Of a stretch of DNA of 24,282 nucleotides, positions 1-7,900 are shown one piece after another. The notes below the pieces were generated by a model. That model had not been told where the DNA came from. It did no database searches and worked only from the letters and a program-made list of their open reading frames with translations. The stretch comes from a virus. How positions within the stretch are numbered: position 1 is the first letter of the stretch; every line of letters starts with the position of its first letter. The stretch covers positions 1 to 24,282 of IMG/VR virus record IMGVR_UViG_3300009182_000313. The stretch is one strand, 5' to 3'. The translations under genes were made by a program, and so were the position numbers.

Positions 1-48
1 ATAACTTCGGTTTTAGTCTTGACTCTTCCCATGACACAAAAATAATAA

Positions 49-71
49 TAATTTTGACAAAAATAATTTTG
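49..71 (+). promoter_or_regulatory. Two TAnnTTTG boxes upstream of the first gene
   Basis: Two identical TAATTTTG octamers lie at 49-56 and 64-71, 15 bases apart. Both match TAnnTTTG, the -7 element known for the Bacteroidetes primary sigma factor. No well-spaced TTG/TTTG -33 element is evident, so only half of the expected promoter is seen. The boxes precede the HTH gene and could drive the small-gene operon. Such octamers arise easily in AT-rich DNA, so confidence is low. Confidence 0.3.
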
Positions 72-103
72 AAATGATATTTATTTTAATTTATTTTGCT
101 TAT

Positions 104-367
104 ATGATAGAAATACAAGGCTATAACAAGGTCAATTACCAAAAATTCCAAACCGAAATGGATGCACGGTTTGCGAACTGCGAACTATCTGAGTTAGAAA
201 TTGCAGTAAAACTTGGACTAAAGTCAACGGCTACAATAAAGAACGCATTTAGAAAAGACAATCAGATAGTATCAGATGAGGTTATGTCTGGTATCATGGA
301 GTGTATTGAGTTGAGGGGATTTATTTTGTGGATGTGTGGGGATAGGTACTATTATATCAAAACATAA
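104..367 (+). CDS. Small HTH-type DNA-binding protein
   Basis: This 87-residue protein contains a stretch, SELEIAVKLGLKSTATIKNAF, that reads as a helix-turn-helix of the XRE/lambda-repressor kind. It is followed by a VSDEVMSGIMECI helix and a C-terminal strand ending in GDRYYYIK. I infer a small transcriptional regulator, probably acting on this operon or on a phage developmental switch. The start is uncertain. An in-frame ATG at 74 would add ten hydrophobic residues (MIFILIYFAY) and has a better A-rich leader. The ATG at 104 gives a more natural soluble N-terminus and leaves room for the promoter boxes. It is the first gene of the window; the next start follows its stop by 14 bases. Confidence 0.6.
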   Translation: MIEIQGYNKVNYQKFQTEMDARFANCELSELEIAVKLGLKSTATIKNAFRKDNQIVSDEVMSGIMECIELRGFILWMCGDRYYYIKT

Positions 368-381
368 ATATTCTTAACACT

Positions 382-468
382 ATGAAAAACTATTATTCTT
401 GGGGAGGTGAAGGTGCAGAAAGCACCGAAGAACTTGACTGGGATGCACATACAGAAGGGCAATTATAA
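382..468 (+). CDS. 28-residue acidic micro-ORF
   Basis: An ATG at 382 opens a 28-codon frame ending in TAA at 466-468. The product begins MKNYYSWGGEGAESTEELDW and ends HTEGQL. It is strongly acidic, with three tryptophan/tyrosine-rich spots, and matches no family I know. It fills the gap between the HTH gene (stop 367) and the GroES-like gene (start 479) with 14- and 10-base spacers, the spacing seen elsewhere in this operon. Its leader is AT-rich. It overlaps the false GTG extension of the next gene, which supports starting that gene at 479. A real small protein is plausible but unproven. Confidence 0.45.
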   Translation: MKNYYSWGGEGAESTEELDWDAHTEGQL

Positions 469-478
469 AACAAAAAAT

Positions 479-778
479 ATGCAAAAATTTGAGCCAGTTG
501 GCAGAAAAATGTTGGTTGAACCACTAAAGGAGGACAACTACACAACATCAGTAGGTATTGAACTTGTGCAACTTGAATTCCAAAAGGTAAGGGTTGTAGA
601 GGTTAGTAAAGAGTACAGCGATATGTACATTCCTGGAGATGTAGTAGTAATTAGTTCTAGTTCGGGCATTGGTCAGATGTATAATGGCGATGCTTGTCTA
701 TGGATTGACGCAAAGGCAGCACCAGATGGTGATGTATGGTTCATTGTAAGGGAATACGAAAATGATGATGCAATTTAA
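479..778 (+). CDS. GroES-like (chaperonin-10 fold) co-chaperonin
   Basis: The product is 99 residues, close to the usual 95-100 of GroES. It follows GroES in order. There is an N-terminal strand (VGRKMLVEPL, residues 7-16; compare DRVIVKR). A loop carrying a GIEL tripeptide region (26-29) sits where GroES has the GroEL-binding hydrophobic motif of its mobile loop. Then come a VRVVEVS strand (37-43), a PGDVVVISSSSGI segment (52-64; compare VGDIVIFNDGYG) and a closing DVWFIVRE strand (85-92). The likely role is to cap the host GroEL and adapt it to phage proteins, as T4 gp31 does for its capsid protein. I chose ATG 479 over a GTG at 407 because it gives the family length and clears the upstream micro-ORF. 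Its last bases overlap the next gene. The assignment rests on pattern similarity only. Confidence 0.55.
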   Translation: MQKFEPVGRKMLVEPLKEDNYTTSVGIELVQLEFQKVRVVEVSKEYSDMYIPGDVVVISSSSGIGQMYNGDACLWIDAKAAPDGDVWFIVREYENDDAI

Positions 779-965
779 TATACCGATTCCAGTAGTTACC
801 GAAAAGGGTGAAGATGGGTATGCCATTTATGTAGAATCATCAGGAATGTTTGAGAACGACATATGGTGTGTGGTTTTGTGTGATGGTGGGATTATTAGGC
901 ACTTCAACACTTCCCAAATAAAAATACATAAAAACGCAACCTTTGGAATACATAACGTATCGTGA
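762..965 (+). CDS. Small beta-rich phage protein of unknown function
   Basis: The protein has 67 residues, or 65 if the third of three consecutive in-frame ATGs (762, 765, 768) is used. It alternates short strands: FNIPIPVV, GYAIYVES, IWCVVLCDGGIIRHFNTSQIKI. This suggests a small beta-barrel, SH3-like in character. No catalytic motif is visible and I do not assign a function. Its start overlaps the GroES-like gene by 11-17 bases. Its end overlaps the next gene by 23 bases, so it is probably translationally coupled to both neighbours. Confidence 0.6.
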   Translation: MMMQFNIPIPVVTEKGEDGYAIYVESSGMFENDIWCVVLCDGGIIRHFNTSQIKIHKNATFGIHNVS

Positions 966-1266
966 ACAAGATAATGCTGGGGAATTGCAATACTATATTT
1001 TACAGCGTGAATTCCCTCACTATATAGGATTAATATCTACATACCCAAAAGATTCAATAATCCCATCCATACAAATAACCAATTATTATCTTTGGGTTGT
1101 ATTTAGCGGTTCTTTGAGAGGAAGTTTAATTCCAGGGTATAAAAATATAGAAAAGGATATTAAATTTGTATTGAACGACATGGCGATATGGTACTATGCT
1201 TATCGTATAGTTCCCAAAGAAAAAAAATACAAAAAATTCAAGTATGATTCAAGCCCCAACAAATAA
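943..1266 (+). CDS. Unknown small phage protein (TTG start)
   Basis: This open frame has no upstream ATG. The frame opens after a TAA at 919-921, and the only good initiator near its head is TTG at 943, giving 107 residues. The product is rich in aromatic residues (YYIL, HYIGL, NYYLWVVF, IWYYAYRI) and ends in a lysine-rich tail (KEKKYKKFKYD). I recognise no family. It overlaps the preceding gene by 23 bases and the following gene by 23 bases, which argues that it belongs to the same translationally coupled run. The exact start is uncertain. A frame this long with tight coupling is probably a real gene. Confidence 0.5.
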   Translation: MEYITYREQDNAGELQYYILQREFPHYIGLISTYPKDSIIPSIQITNYYLWVVFSGSLRGSLIPGYKNIEKDIKFVLNDMAIWYYAYRIVPKEKKYKKFKYDSSPNK

Positions 1267-1879
1267 AGTAATAGTACACCCAAAGACAAGATACATAAGA
1301 CATATAACAGACCTAATGAAGAGGTCATCAATTCAAAACGGGGCATCGGTAGACCCAGCAGATGTGGTAAATATTGTAGGGGAAATAGTTTCAATTCCCC
1401 AACGCATCACAACTGATATGCAATACGAGGGTTACTCAATAGAAGACCTAAGAGTAGGGGACATGGCAATATTCTCATTTAAGGTTATCTATGACCTAGT
1501 GATAAAGCAAGAGAATGGAGAGCCAATATACAGGAATTTAGTAAACTACAACGGCAAGGAGTACTTTAGCTGCGACATCAGAAACTTGTTTGGGGTTATT
1601 CGTGACGGGGAAATAATAATGGTCAATGGATATGTGATGCTTGAAGAGTTTGAGCAGGACAAAATTATATTGTCGCAGACCATAAAAAAAACAAAGAGGG
1701 CAAAGTCTTCGCACATTATGCACATTGGGAATAACAGGCAGCACCTCCCCAACATACAAGCCTCAAACGGCGACCTAGCATACTTCAACTCAGATAAGGT
1801 GCAGCACTATGAGATAAATGGTAAGAAGTTTATAATATTACAGCAAGACAGAATATTGGGCAAAGAAATTGTAGAATAA
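1244..1879 (+). CDS. Putative tandem GroES-like (cpn10) protein
   Basis: This 211-residue protein reads as two GroES-like units. Unit 1 (about 7-121) has NKVIVHP, a 25-residue loop, NIVGEIVSIP (compare GEVLAVG), DLRVGDMAIFSF (compare VKVGDIVIFND) and a closing segment, YFSCDIRNLFGVI. Unit 2 (about 127-210) has NGYVMLEE, a basic loop (KKTKRAK), HIMHIGN, NGDLAYFNSDK, INGKKFIILQQDRILGKE. The last part parallels the C-terminal half of GroES closely. Two cpn10 units in one chain are known in chloroplast Cpn20; I infer an analogous phage co-chaperonin. It shares an operon with a single-domain GroES-like protein. No GroEL-like gene is visible, so host GroEL would be the partner. Alternatively it could be a structural beta-barrel protein of similar fold. 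The start at 1244 overlaps the preceding gene by 23 bases. Confidence 0.5.
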   Translation: MIQAPTNKVIVHPKTRYIRHITDLMKRSSIQNGASVDPADVVNIVGEIVSIPQRITTDMQYEGYSIEDLRVGDMAIFSFKVIYDLVIKQENGEPIYRNLVNYNGKEYFSCDIRNLFGVIRDGEIIMVNGYVMLEEFEQDKIILSQTIKKTKRAKSSHIMHIGNNRQHLPNIQASNGDLAYFNSDKVQHYEINGKKFIILQQDRILGKEIVE

Positions 1880-1928
1880 AAATTTTTTTCTTAATAATAT
1901 TATTAAATTTGGCAAACTTTCAGCCAAA
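1880..1928 (+). promoter_or_regulatory. Intergenic regulatory region before the virion genes
   Basis: This is the longest internal gap in the window. It holds a poly-T run, then a perfect 16-bp palindrome TTAATAATATTATTAA (1891-1906). A TAAATTTG match to the Bacteroidetes -7 consensus follows (1904-1911). A 6-bp inverted repeat, TTTGGC (1908-1913) and GCCAAA (1923-1928), has a 9-base loop and ends immediately before the ATG at 1929. No clear -33 box is seen. The position, at the switch from small accessory genes to virion genes, suggests a promoter with an operator or start-occluding hairpin. That is inference. Confidence 0.4.
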
Positions 1929-2840
1929 ATGAATATTAAAGACTGTGTTGATTATATTAATTTCTGGATAAGAAAAGAAAGAGGTTCTTTCTTGACAATA
2001 GAAGAGTCTGTTGCCGTAATTGACTTGGGACAAATAGCATACTACAATGACATTATTCCAAAGTACGCTACATCTCAAATTGTAAAAGATTGTCTAACTC
2101 CATTTAGAACCACATACAATTTTAATTCTGCTGCTAGCGACCCACAGCTAGTTTCAATTCCCAACACATTTTTAGTATCAGTAATCACAGCCAATGCTGC
2201 ATCTTCTGGCACAACAATTAATGTGTCAAGTACAAATGGTTTAGTTATAGGAAGAATTGTTATAGTTAACACGGGAGTTGGTTTATTCCAGCCAGACACT
2301 GTTATAACTAAGATAATATCTTCTACTTCATTTGAGGTAAGTATAGCACCAATTACAACTATACAAAGCGGAGCTACAATAAGCGTCTTTGATAGCAGGG
2401 TATACCTTGATATGTTAGACATGGAAATTGTTTTTAATCAAAATGGGAGGGATACATACTACCCAATTAAGATGACGAATGAAGACGAGAGGTCTAATAA
2501 ATTAAATTCTCAAATAGACCCACCACTTCCCACAGCACCATTAGGAGAAATAGTTGCTCCAAGAACTATTCGCTTATATCCTGCTAATAACAATTATATT
2601 GGAAGCGTGTCTTACATGAGAAGACCGAAGAAACCTGTTTATGGATATAGCATTGTTGGCGGAAGAAATATTGTATATGACCCAATAAATTCTGTACAAT
2701 TGGAGTGGAGGGATACAGATATAAACATGATTTTAATAAAGGCTTTATTGAGTGTTGGTATAAATCTTAGCGATGCTGAGGTATCTCAATTTGCAGAAAT
2801 GAAATCACAACAAAATTATCAAGGCGTTAACCACATATAA
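1929..2840 (+). CDS. Putative neck (ring/connector) protein with inserted beta domain
   Basis: The protein has 303 residues. The N-terminal helices (DCVDYINFWIRKERGSFLT, then IAYYNDIIPKYATSQ) lead into a LTPFR motif (57-60) like the start of short-tailed phage connector proteins. The C-terminal half contains YYPIKMTNEDERSNK and SVSYMRRPKKPVYGY, then a helix, LEWRDTDINMILIKALLSVG. Between them, about 83-156, lies a separate beta-rich stretch (TINVSSTNGLVIGRIVIV, DTVITKIISSTSFEVSIAP, GATISVF). It resembles the small repetitive beta domains that decorate phage virion proteins. The gene leads the virion block, with two other connector-like genes downstream. I infer a head-to-tail ring or completion protein. 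Confidence in a virion role is good; the exact position in the particle is not known. Confidence 0.5.
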   Translation: MNIKDCVDYINFWIRKERGSFLTIEESVAVIDLGQIAYYNDIIPKYATSQIVKDCLTPFRTTYNFNSAASDPQLVSIPNTFLVSVITANAASSGTTINVSSTNGLVIGRIVIVNTGVGLFQPDTVITKIISSTSFEVSIAPITTIQSGATISVFDSRVYLDMLDMEIVFNQNGRDTYYPIKMTNEDERSNKLNSQIDPPLPTAPLGEIVAPRTIRLYPANNNYIGSVSYMRRPKKPVYGYSIVGGRNIVYDPINSVQLEWRDTDINMILIKALLSVGINLSDAEVSQFAEMKSQQNYQGVNHI

Positions 2841-2851
2841 AATAAAAAATT

Positions 2852-3430
2852 ATGACAAAAGAAGAATGGGATTCAAAACAAAACTCTTTGAAAAAATCAT
2901 ATAATTATATGCCTACTGGAGTTCCTGGTCAAGTAAAAAAAGTAGAAGCAACCGAAGAAGATGGTGAAGATAAAGACGGGAAAGAAGAGGAAGGTGAGCC
3001 TATAGTAACAGATAAGCATAAATCAGATTGGAATAAATATTTAACATGGCTTGATACTAAAAAAATGAGAGGTAAATCTGAATTAGATAAAAACGGGTTA
3101 GGTAATCAATTATTTGGTCAGTATATTAAAGAAAATCCAACAACAAGTTTAAGTGCTAACATAATCCCAGGCATTAGAAAAGAATATAAAAAATTAAGAC
3201 AATCTGGTATAGATGATATAATGAAGGGAAGTGCTTACTATTTAGGCAAGACAGGCAAGGGCGCAGATACATCTAGTTTTATGAAGCACATAGAATTGAA
3301 TGAGCAATCTAAAGACCCTAACTATGTAGGACAGCATTTGACACAAACTTATTTTCCTGATGTTAAAATTGGAGATGAAGAGGCGGTTAGATATAATATA
3401 AAAGAAAAAGAATCATTACTAAATAAATAA
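2852..3430 (+). CDS. Unknown charged protein in the neck-gene block
   Basis: The protein has 192 residues. Residues 1-50 are highly charged and probably disordered (an acidic run around 33-48). A helical core follows, with WNKYLTWLDTKKMRGKSELD, NGLGNQLFGQYIKENPTTSL and IIPGIRKEYKKLRQ. The C-terminal part, with NEQSKDPNYVGQHLTQTYFP, has no motif I can name. The coding DNA is more AT-rich than its neighbours and lacks the TTCCC pentamers common elsewhere. It sits 11 bases after one connector-like gene and 2 bases before another, so a virion assembly or internal role is likely. The sequence itself does not show function. Confidence 0.55.
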   Translation: MTKEEWDSKQNSLKKSYNYMPTGVPGQVKKVEATEEDGEDKDGKEEEGEPIVTDKHKSDWNKYLTWLDTKKMRGKSELDKNGLGNQLFGQYIKENPTTSLSANIIPGIRKEYKKLRQSGIDDIMKGSAYYLGKTGKGADTSSFMKHIELNEQSKDPNYVGQHLTQTYFPDVKIGDEEAVRYNIKEKESLLNK

Positions 3431-3432
3431 AA

Positions 3433-4128
3433 ATGAGTGTTGTAACAATTTACAGATTAGCAGAAAGCTGTTTATCACTTATTGAAGGCGGTGACATAGC
3501 AGAAGGTTCTAGTCTTTCATATAATGAAATAAAAATAGCCTGTGGTAATGTAATAAATCAATTACTTAAAACAGAGTATTTTAGTATTAATGGGAAGATG
3601 GGGGAAGTGATACCAAACGGCACAACATTAGGTCTATATGAAGGCATAGATGTTGTTTCATATAATGGCAAGAGTAAGGCAACGCTTCCCATCAAGCCAA
3701 TAAAACTACCAAGAAATATGGGTATATGGGCTATATATGCAAAGTACGACCCAAATGATATAGGATATGAATTAGACAAAGAGTTTATCCCATTACAAAT
3801 GGGTCAGGGAGGTCTTATTAAATCTCAGCCGTTATTGAACGACTTAATGGGGCAAGTGGGATATGAAAACTTTGGCATGGACGTTATCTTTACAAAGGAT
3901 TTGAAGACCCTATTCCCTAACATAAAGTTAGCAATGCGTTTAGCCATAATGGACATTTCTATGTATGGGGATTACGACCCATTGCCGATACTTCCCGAAC
4001 AAGAATGGCAAGTAATTCAAGAAGTATATAAATTATACAGCACTCAAGCAATACCTGATAAACTTGTTGACCCAACTGTTGACGAGAGTAAGGGAGTCCC
4101 TACAAACCAACAAAAAGCTAACCAATAA
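3433..4128 (+). CDS. Putative head-tail ring protein
   Basis: The protein has 231 residues. The N-terminal helical segment (IYRLAESCLSLIEGG, NEIKIACGNVINQLLKTEYF) precedes a beta region. A central stretch, FIPLQMGQGGLIKSQPLLND, is followed by GYENFGMDVIFTKDL and a helix with AMRLAIMDISMYGDYDPLPI. A final helix, EWQVIQEVYKLYSTQ, leads into a polar tail. This arrangement resembles ring/neck proteins of Bacteroidetes short-tailed phages as I know them. The context agrees: it lies between other neck-type genes and upstream of the nozzle gene. The start at 3433 follows the previous stop by two bases with an A-rich leader (aataaaaATG). It could alternatively be a portal-adjacent adaptor; the neighbouring 261-residue protein fits the adaptor role better. 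Confidence 0.5.
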   Translation: MSVVTIYRLAESCLSLIEGGDIAEGSSLSYNEIKIACGNVINQLLKTEYFSINGKMGEVIPNGTTLGLYEGIDVVSYNGKSKATLPIKPIKLPRNMGIWAIYAKYDPNDIGYELDKEFIPLQMGQGGLIKSQPLLNDLMGQVGYENFGMDVIFTKDLKTLFPNIKLAMRLAIMDISMYGDYDPLPILPEQEWQVIQEVYKLYSTQAIPDKLVDPTVDESKGVPTNQQKANQ

Positions 4129-4143
4129 AAATAATAATAAAAG

Positions 4144-4929
4144 ATGGTACTAGCAACATTAGATGAAATAACAAGGCGCGGACTTATTGAGTCAGGTCTT
4201 CCCATACATTACTATTTAGAATACATGGTACATGGTGCTACTTGCCTAAGAGAACTATCATTTGACACGCTTAAAATAGTTAACACGGTAGAACTACCAG
4301 TTAACGACTATGGTGCAGTAGACCTTCCAGACGATTTTGTTGACGATGTGTCTTGTGGTTTTTATGGTAATGGAGTTCTGCAAAAACTTCCACATCAAAG
4401 CTCTATTAGCCCGTTAAGAAAATATGACCCAGCAACGGCTCAATTTACGCATCCACATTACCCTACAACCAATGGAGTTACACCAGGGAATGTAAACAAC
4501 ATTTATGGCGGCAATCAGTTATTTTTAGGCGGTTTGGGTGTGTATTGGTTTTGGAACGTAAATGACTTTGGTGAGCCAACAGGTAGATTTTTTGGTGCTA
4601 CGGGAGGCACTAGTATTGGATACAAGGTAATAAAGGAAAGAAGACAAATACAGATGTCGCTGGGATTTGAAAGAAAGAGTGTAGTGCTTCAGTACATATC
4701 AAGCGGTCAGAGTGTAGATACTGCAAGTCAGATAGATATACAGGCTATACAGACAATAAGAGCGTGGCAGGAGTGGAAGCACTCCCCTAACGCAAACAAT
4801 GACTTCAGCCCAGAGGCTGTATCTTTCTATAACAACAAGAAAAGATTAAGAGCAAGATTAAGCGGATTATCATTAATAGACATTAAAAATACACTCCGCA
4901 ATGGATATACTGCGGCTATTAAAAATTAA
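4144..4929 (+). CDS. Putative adaptor / tail tubular A-like connector protein
   Basis: The protein has 261 residues. The N-terminus reads LDEITRRGLIESGLPIHYYL, then HGATCLRELSFDTL, NTVELPVN and DLPDDFVDDVS. This is a helical pair followed by a beta-sheet with an LP-D/E-DF turn, the pattern of podovirus adaptor proteins (T7 gp11, P22 gp4 and crAss-like ring equivalents). The middle is glycine- and aromatic-rich. The C-terminus is helical (IDIQAIQTIRAWQEWKH, YNNKKRLRARLSGL), with IKNTLRNGY near the end. In T7-like order the adaptor immediately precedes the nozzle gene, as here (2-base gap to the 1428-residue protein). I infer that it joins the portal to the tail nozzle. The assignment is by pattern and synteny. 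Confidence 0.55.
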   Translation: MVLATLDEITRRGLIESGLPIHYYLEYMVHGATCLRELSFDTLKIVNTVELPVNDYGAVDLPDDFVDDVSCGFYGNGVLQKLPHQSSISPLRKYDPATAQFTHPHYPTTNGVTPGNVNNIYGGNQLFLGGLGVYWFWNVNDFGEPTGRFFGATGGTSIGYKVIKERRQIQMSLGFERKSVVLQYISSGQSVDTASQIDIQAIQTIRAWQEWKHSPNANNDFSPEAVSFYNNKKRLRARLSGLSLIDIKNTLRNGYTAAIKN

Positions 4930-4931
4930 TA

Positions 4932-7900
4932 ATGAGGCAAAAAGACTTAAAATACTTTGGAGATATACAGTCAGGAAGATTAAATGCAGACGACTCTCCA
5001 TTTGCGGTAACTACTAATGAGTGGGTTAATGCACAGAATGTGCGTACGGGAACTACCGACAAGGGTGTTACGGGGGTTGTTGAAAGTGTTGGGGGAAATG
5101 TAGAAATTCCCAAACCTGCCGACTTAGCCTCAGTAGTTATAGGTGACCAAAAATGGTCAGCACAAAACTTAAATGTAACTAAATATAGAAATGGTGATGA
5201 TATCCTAGAGGTTACAGACCCCACAGCTTGGGCAGCACTAACAACAGGTGCTAGATGTTGGTATAATAACGACCCTGCTACAGGTATTATGCTTTATAAT
5301 TGGTATGCAGTAAACGACCCAAGGGGGTTAGCTCCTCAAGGTTGGTGGATTCCCACACGATATGAATGGCAACAACTATCTACTTATTTAGGTGGCGATA
5401 CCGTATCTGGAGGGAAGTTAAAAGAAGAAGGATTTGCACATTGGATTTCACCAAACACAGATGCTACAAATAGTAGTGGTTTTACTGCTTTGGGAAATGG
5501 ATTCAGAGATTCTAACGGCAGTTTTTTACAAATAAATGAATCTGGAAACATATGGTCTGCAACTGAATATTCACCAAGCCCAGTTGATTACGCTAACTAT
5601 GTAGGGCTTTTATACAATACCGCAGAAGTTGAATTTAATGCAGAATCCAAACAATTGGGCTTTTCTGTAAGGGTAATAACATTCAATTCCCAGTACATAA
5701 CAATAGGCTCAATAGAAGACACAGAGAACAACAGATTTGTTTACTTTGACTATGACACAGTAAGAAGCCATCAAGTGCCTATAGCCAACATAGTGTTATT
5801 AGGTACTCTATTCCCAGCCACCAATTTAATATACACATACGATTCAAGAGCGGCTGTATTAAAGGCAGGAGATGGCATAACTATAATAAACGGGGCTGGT
5901 ACTGCGGTATTATTTACTATTATTTCTTTTACTATTGACCCAGTTAGTAGTTATTATAGAATAGAGCTATCAGATATTTTCCCAATAAATGACAGCTTTA
6001 CTACTGATATTTTTTATACTGCTGGAGGGGAAGATAAGATTGTCTGTATGTATACAGATGCAAATACGCAATACAATGTTTTAACTTCCTCCGAAGTAAT
6101 TGGAGGGTTAAACTTTGACAAAAATTCTCTTATACATAGTGCACATATAGCAAACAATATTTTATCGTGGACAGACAGTACAAACAATGAACCAAGAAAA
6201 ATAAATATAGAGTCTGGCATTGGGGCTAATTACTTATTATTTCCCACAACAGAAAAAAGATATACATTCCCATTAAATTTTGATGAAATAACTTTAATAA
6301 AAAGACCGCCAATATCAACACCTAATTTTATTAAGGATTACGATGCATTGTTTACTAAAAACTTTATAAATAATGAATCTTTTGAGTTTGCGTTTCAGTA
6401 TCAATATTATGACTATGAAACAAGTGTTATAAGTAGCTACAGTGCGTCATCAAGATATAATTTCCCAGTTACAGCCCCAGATAATTCTCCTAATAGAATT
6501 ATTATAACTATGGATTTTAATGAATTTATACCTAATACAGTTAAAATAGTAAACTTAATTGTAAGAAGTAGCGATACAAATTATGCATTTATAGTTAAAT
6601 CATGGGACAAAGGGTTGGCTCAAGATGAAAACCAAATATTAGACCATAATAATAATATTAATGCATTAACATATAATTTTTACAATGACACAATTGGTAT
6701 AGTAATAGCAGAACCAGATGTACTAAGACCATTTGATAATATACCTATTTATTCCCAATCACATGAAATAGCAAAACAAAGATATTTTCTTGCAAATAAT
6801 ATAGATGGATATGATACTCCATTAACTACATCTATGGGTATAGGAGTTGGTAGTTTTTTAAATCCTACTACCACAACAAAAAATACTCAATTAATTAAAA
6901 TAAGTCATGGAGGTAAACATAATACAATCCCATTTCAGTGGTATGGTTATTCTGGGTGGTATTTTTATTTATCATGGGCTGAACAACCAGGTTGGTATTT
7001 ATTAAATGGGTACGATACTACTGTTTTTACATTTAGTTTAAATGCGCCTGGATACCCTACTCCACCTGCGCCCCCGTCATCTATTGTTTATAACACAGCA
7101 AACCTTAGATTTCAAGGCAGAGATATTCAAACTGTAATAAATAAAACAACACCATCCGCATATAAAAATAAATCATCTTCAACTACGCCAGGAAGCACCA
7201 TACCTATAACTGGTATAACTGGTAATATATTTAATGCATTCCCACAATCATCTATATATAAATGCGGAATGGTTTTTTATGATTATGCAATGAGAAAATG
7301 TGGTGTTGTAACTAATAATAATTGTTCAATATCAACTCCAGAAAGAGATTTTAATTATACTGTTGCAATATCTTCTTTTATATGGGGGGTTACTAACGCT
7401 ACTCCATTATTAGAAATACCAGACTGGGCTTATTATTACGCACCCGTATTAACAAAAAATCAAGATAAAAGATTTTTTATACAATCATTTACGAATCAAG
7501 CTAAATATTTTACAAAAGATAGTAGTGGGAATTATGTATATAGTGACCTTTTTTTACCTGCAACTATAGGCATTGCATTAAACACCAATGCTTTAAATAA
7601 TTCTGGGCTTGGATATGTATTTACAGAAGGAGATATTTGTATTTTAACAAAAGATTTTGGAAGCCCTGCTTATCAAACATTTACATTAAATGTTATTGGG
7701 CAAGACAATAATTATATTTTATTGCAAAGCAAAAATATATCTGACCCAAATCCATTAACAGACATAAAATTTGTTTATGAAATATATACTCCATATAAAT
7801 CAGCGCAACCAGAACCTTTTTATGAAATGGGTGAGATATATAAAATAAATAATCCTGGTACTATATATAGAGAATACTCTCAACTATATGGGTATTTTAT

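Noticed and set aside
407-478. GTG-initiated 24-residue extension of the GroES-like protein
   Set aside because: It would overlap the 382-468 micro-ORF and lengthen the protein beyond the normal GroES size; the ATG at 479 starts exactly at the family's N-terminal strand.
2852-3430. Scaffold or protease identity for the 192-residue protein
   Set aside because: The charged N-terminus is scaffold-like, but no catalytic residues or family motifs are visible and it is not beside a capsid gene.
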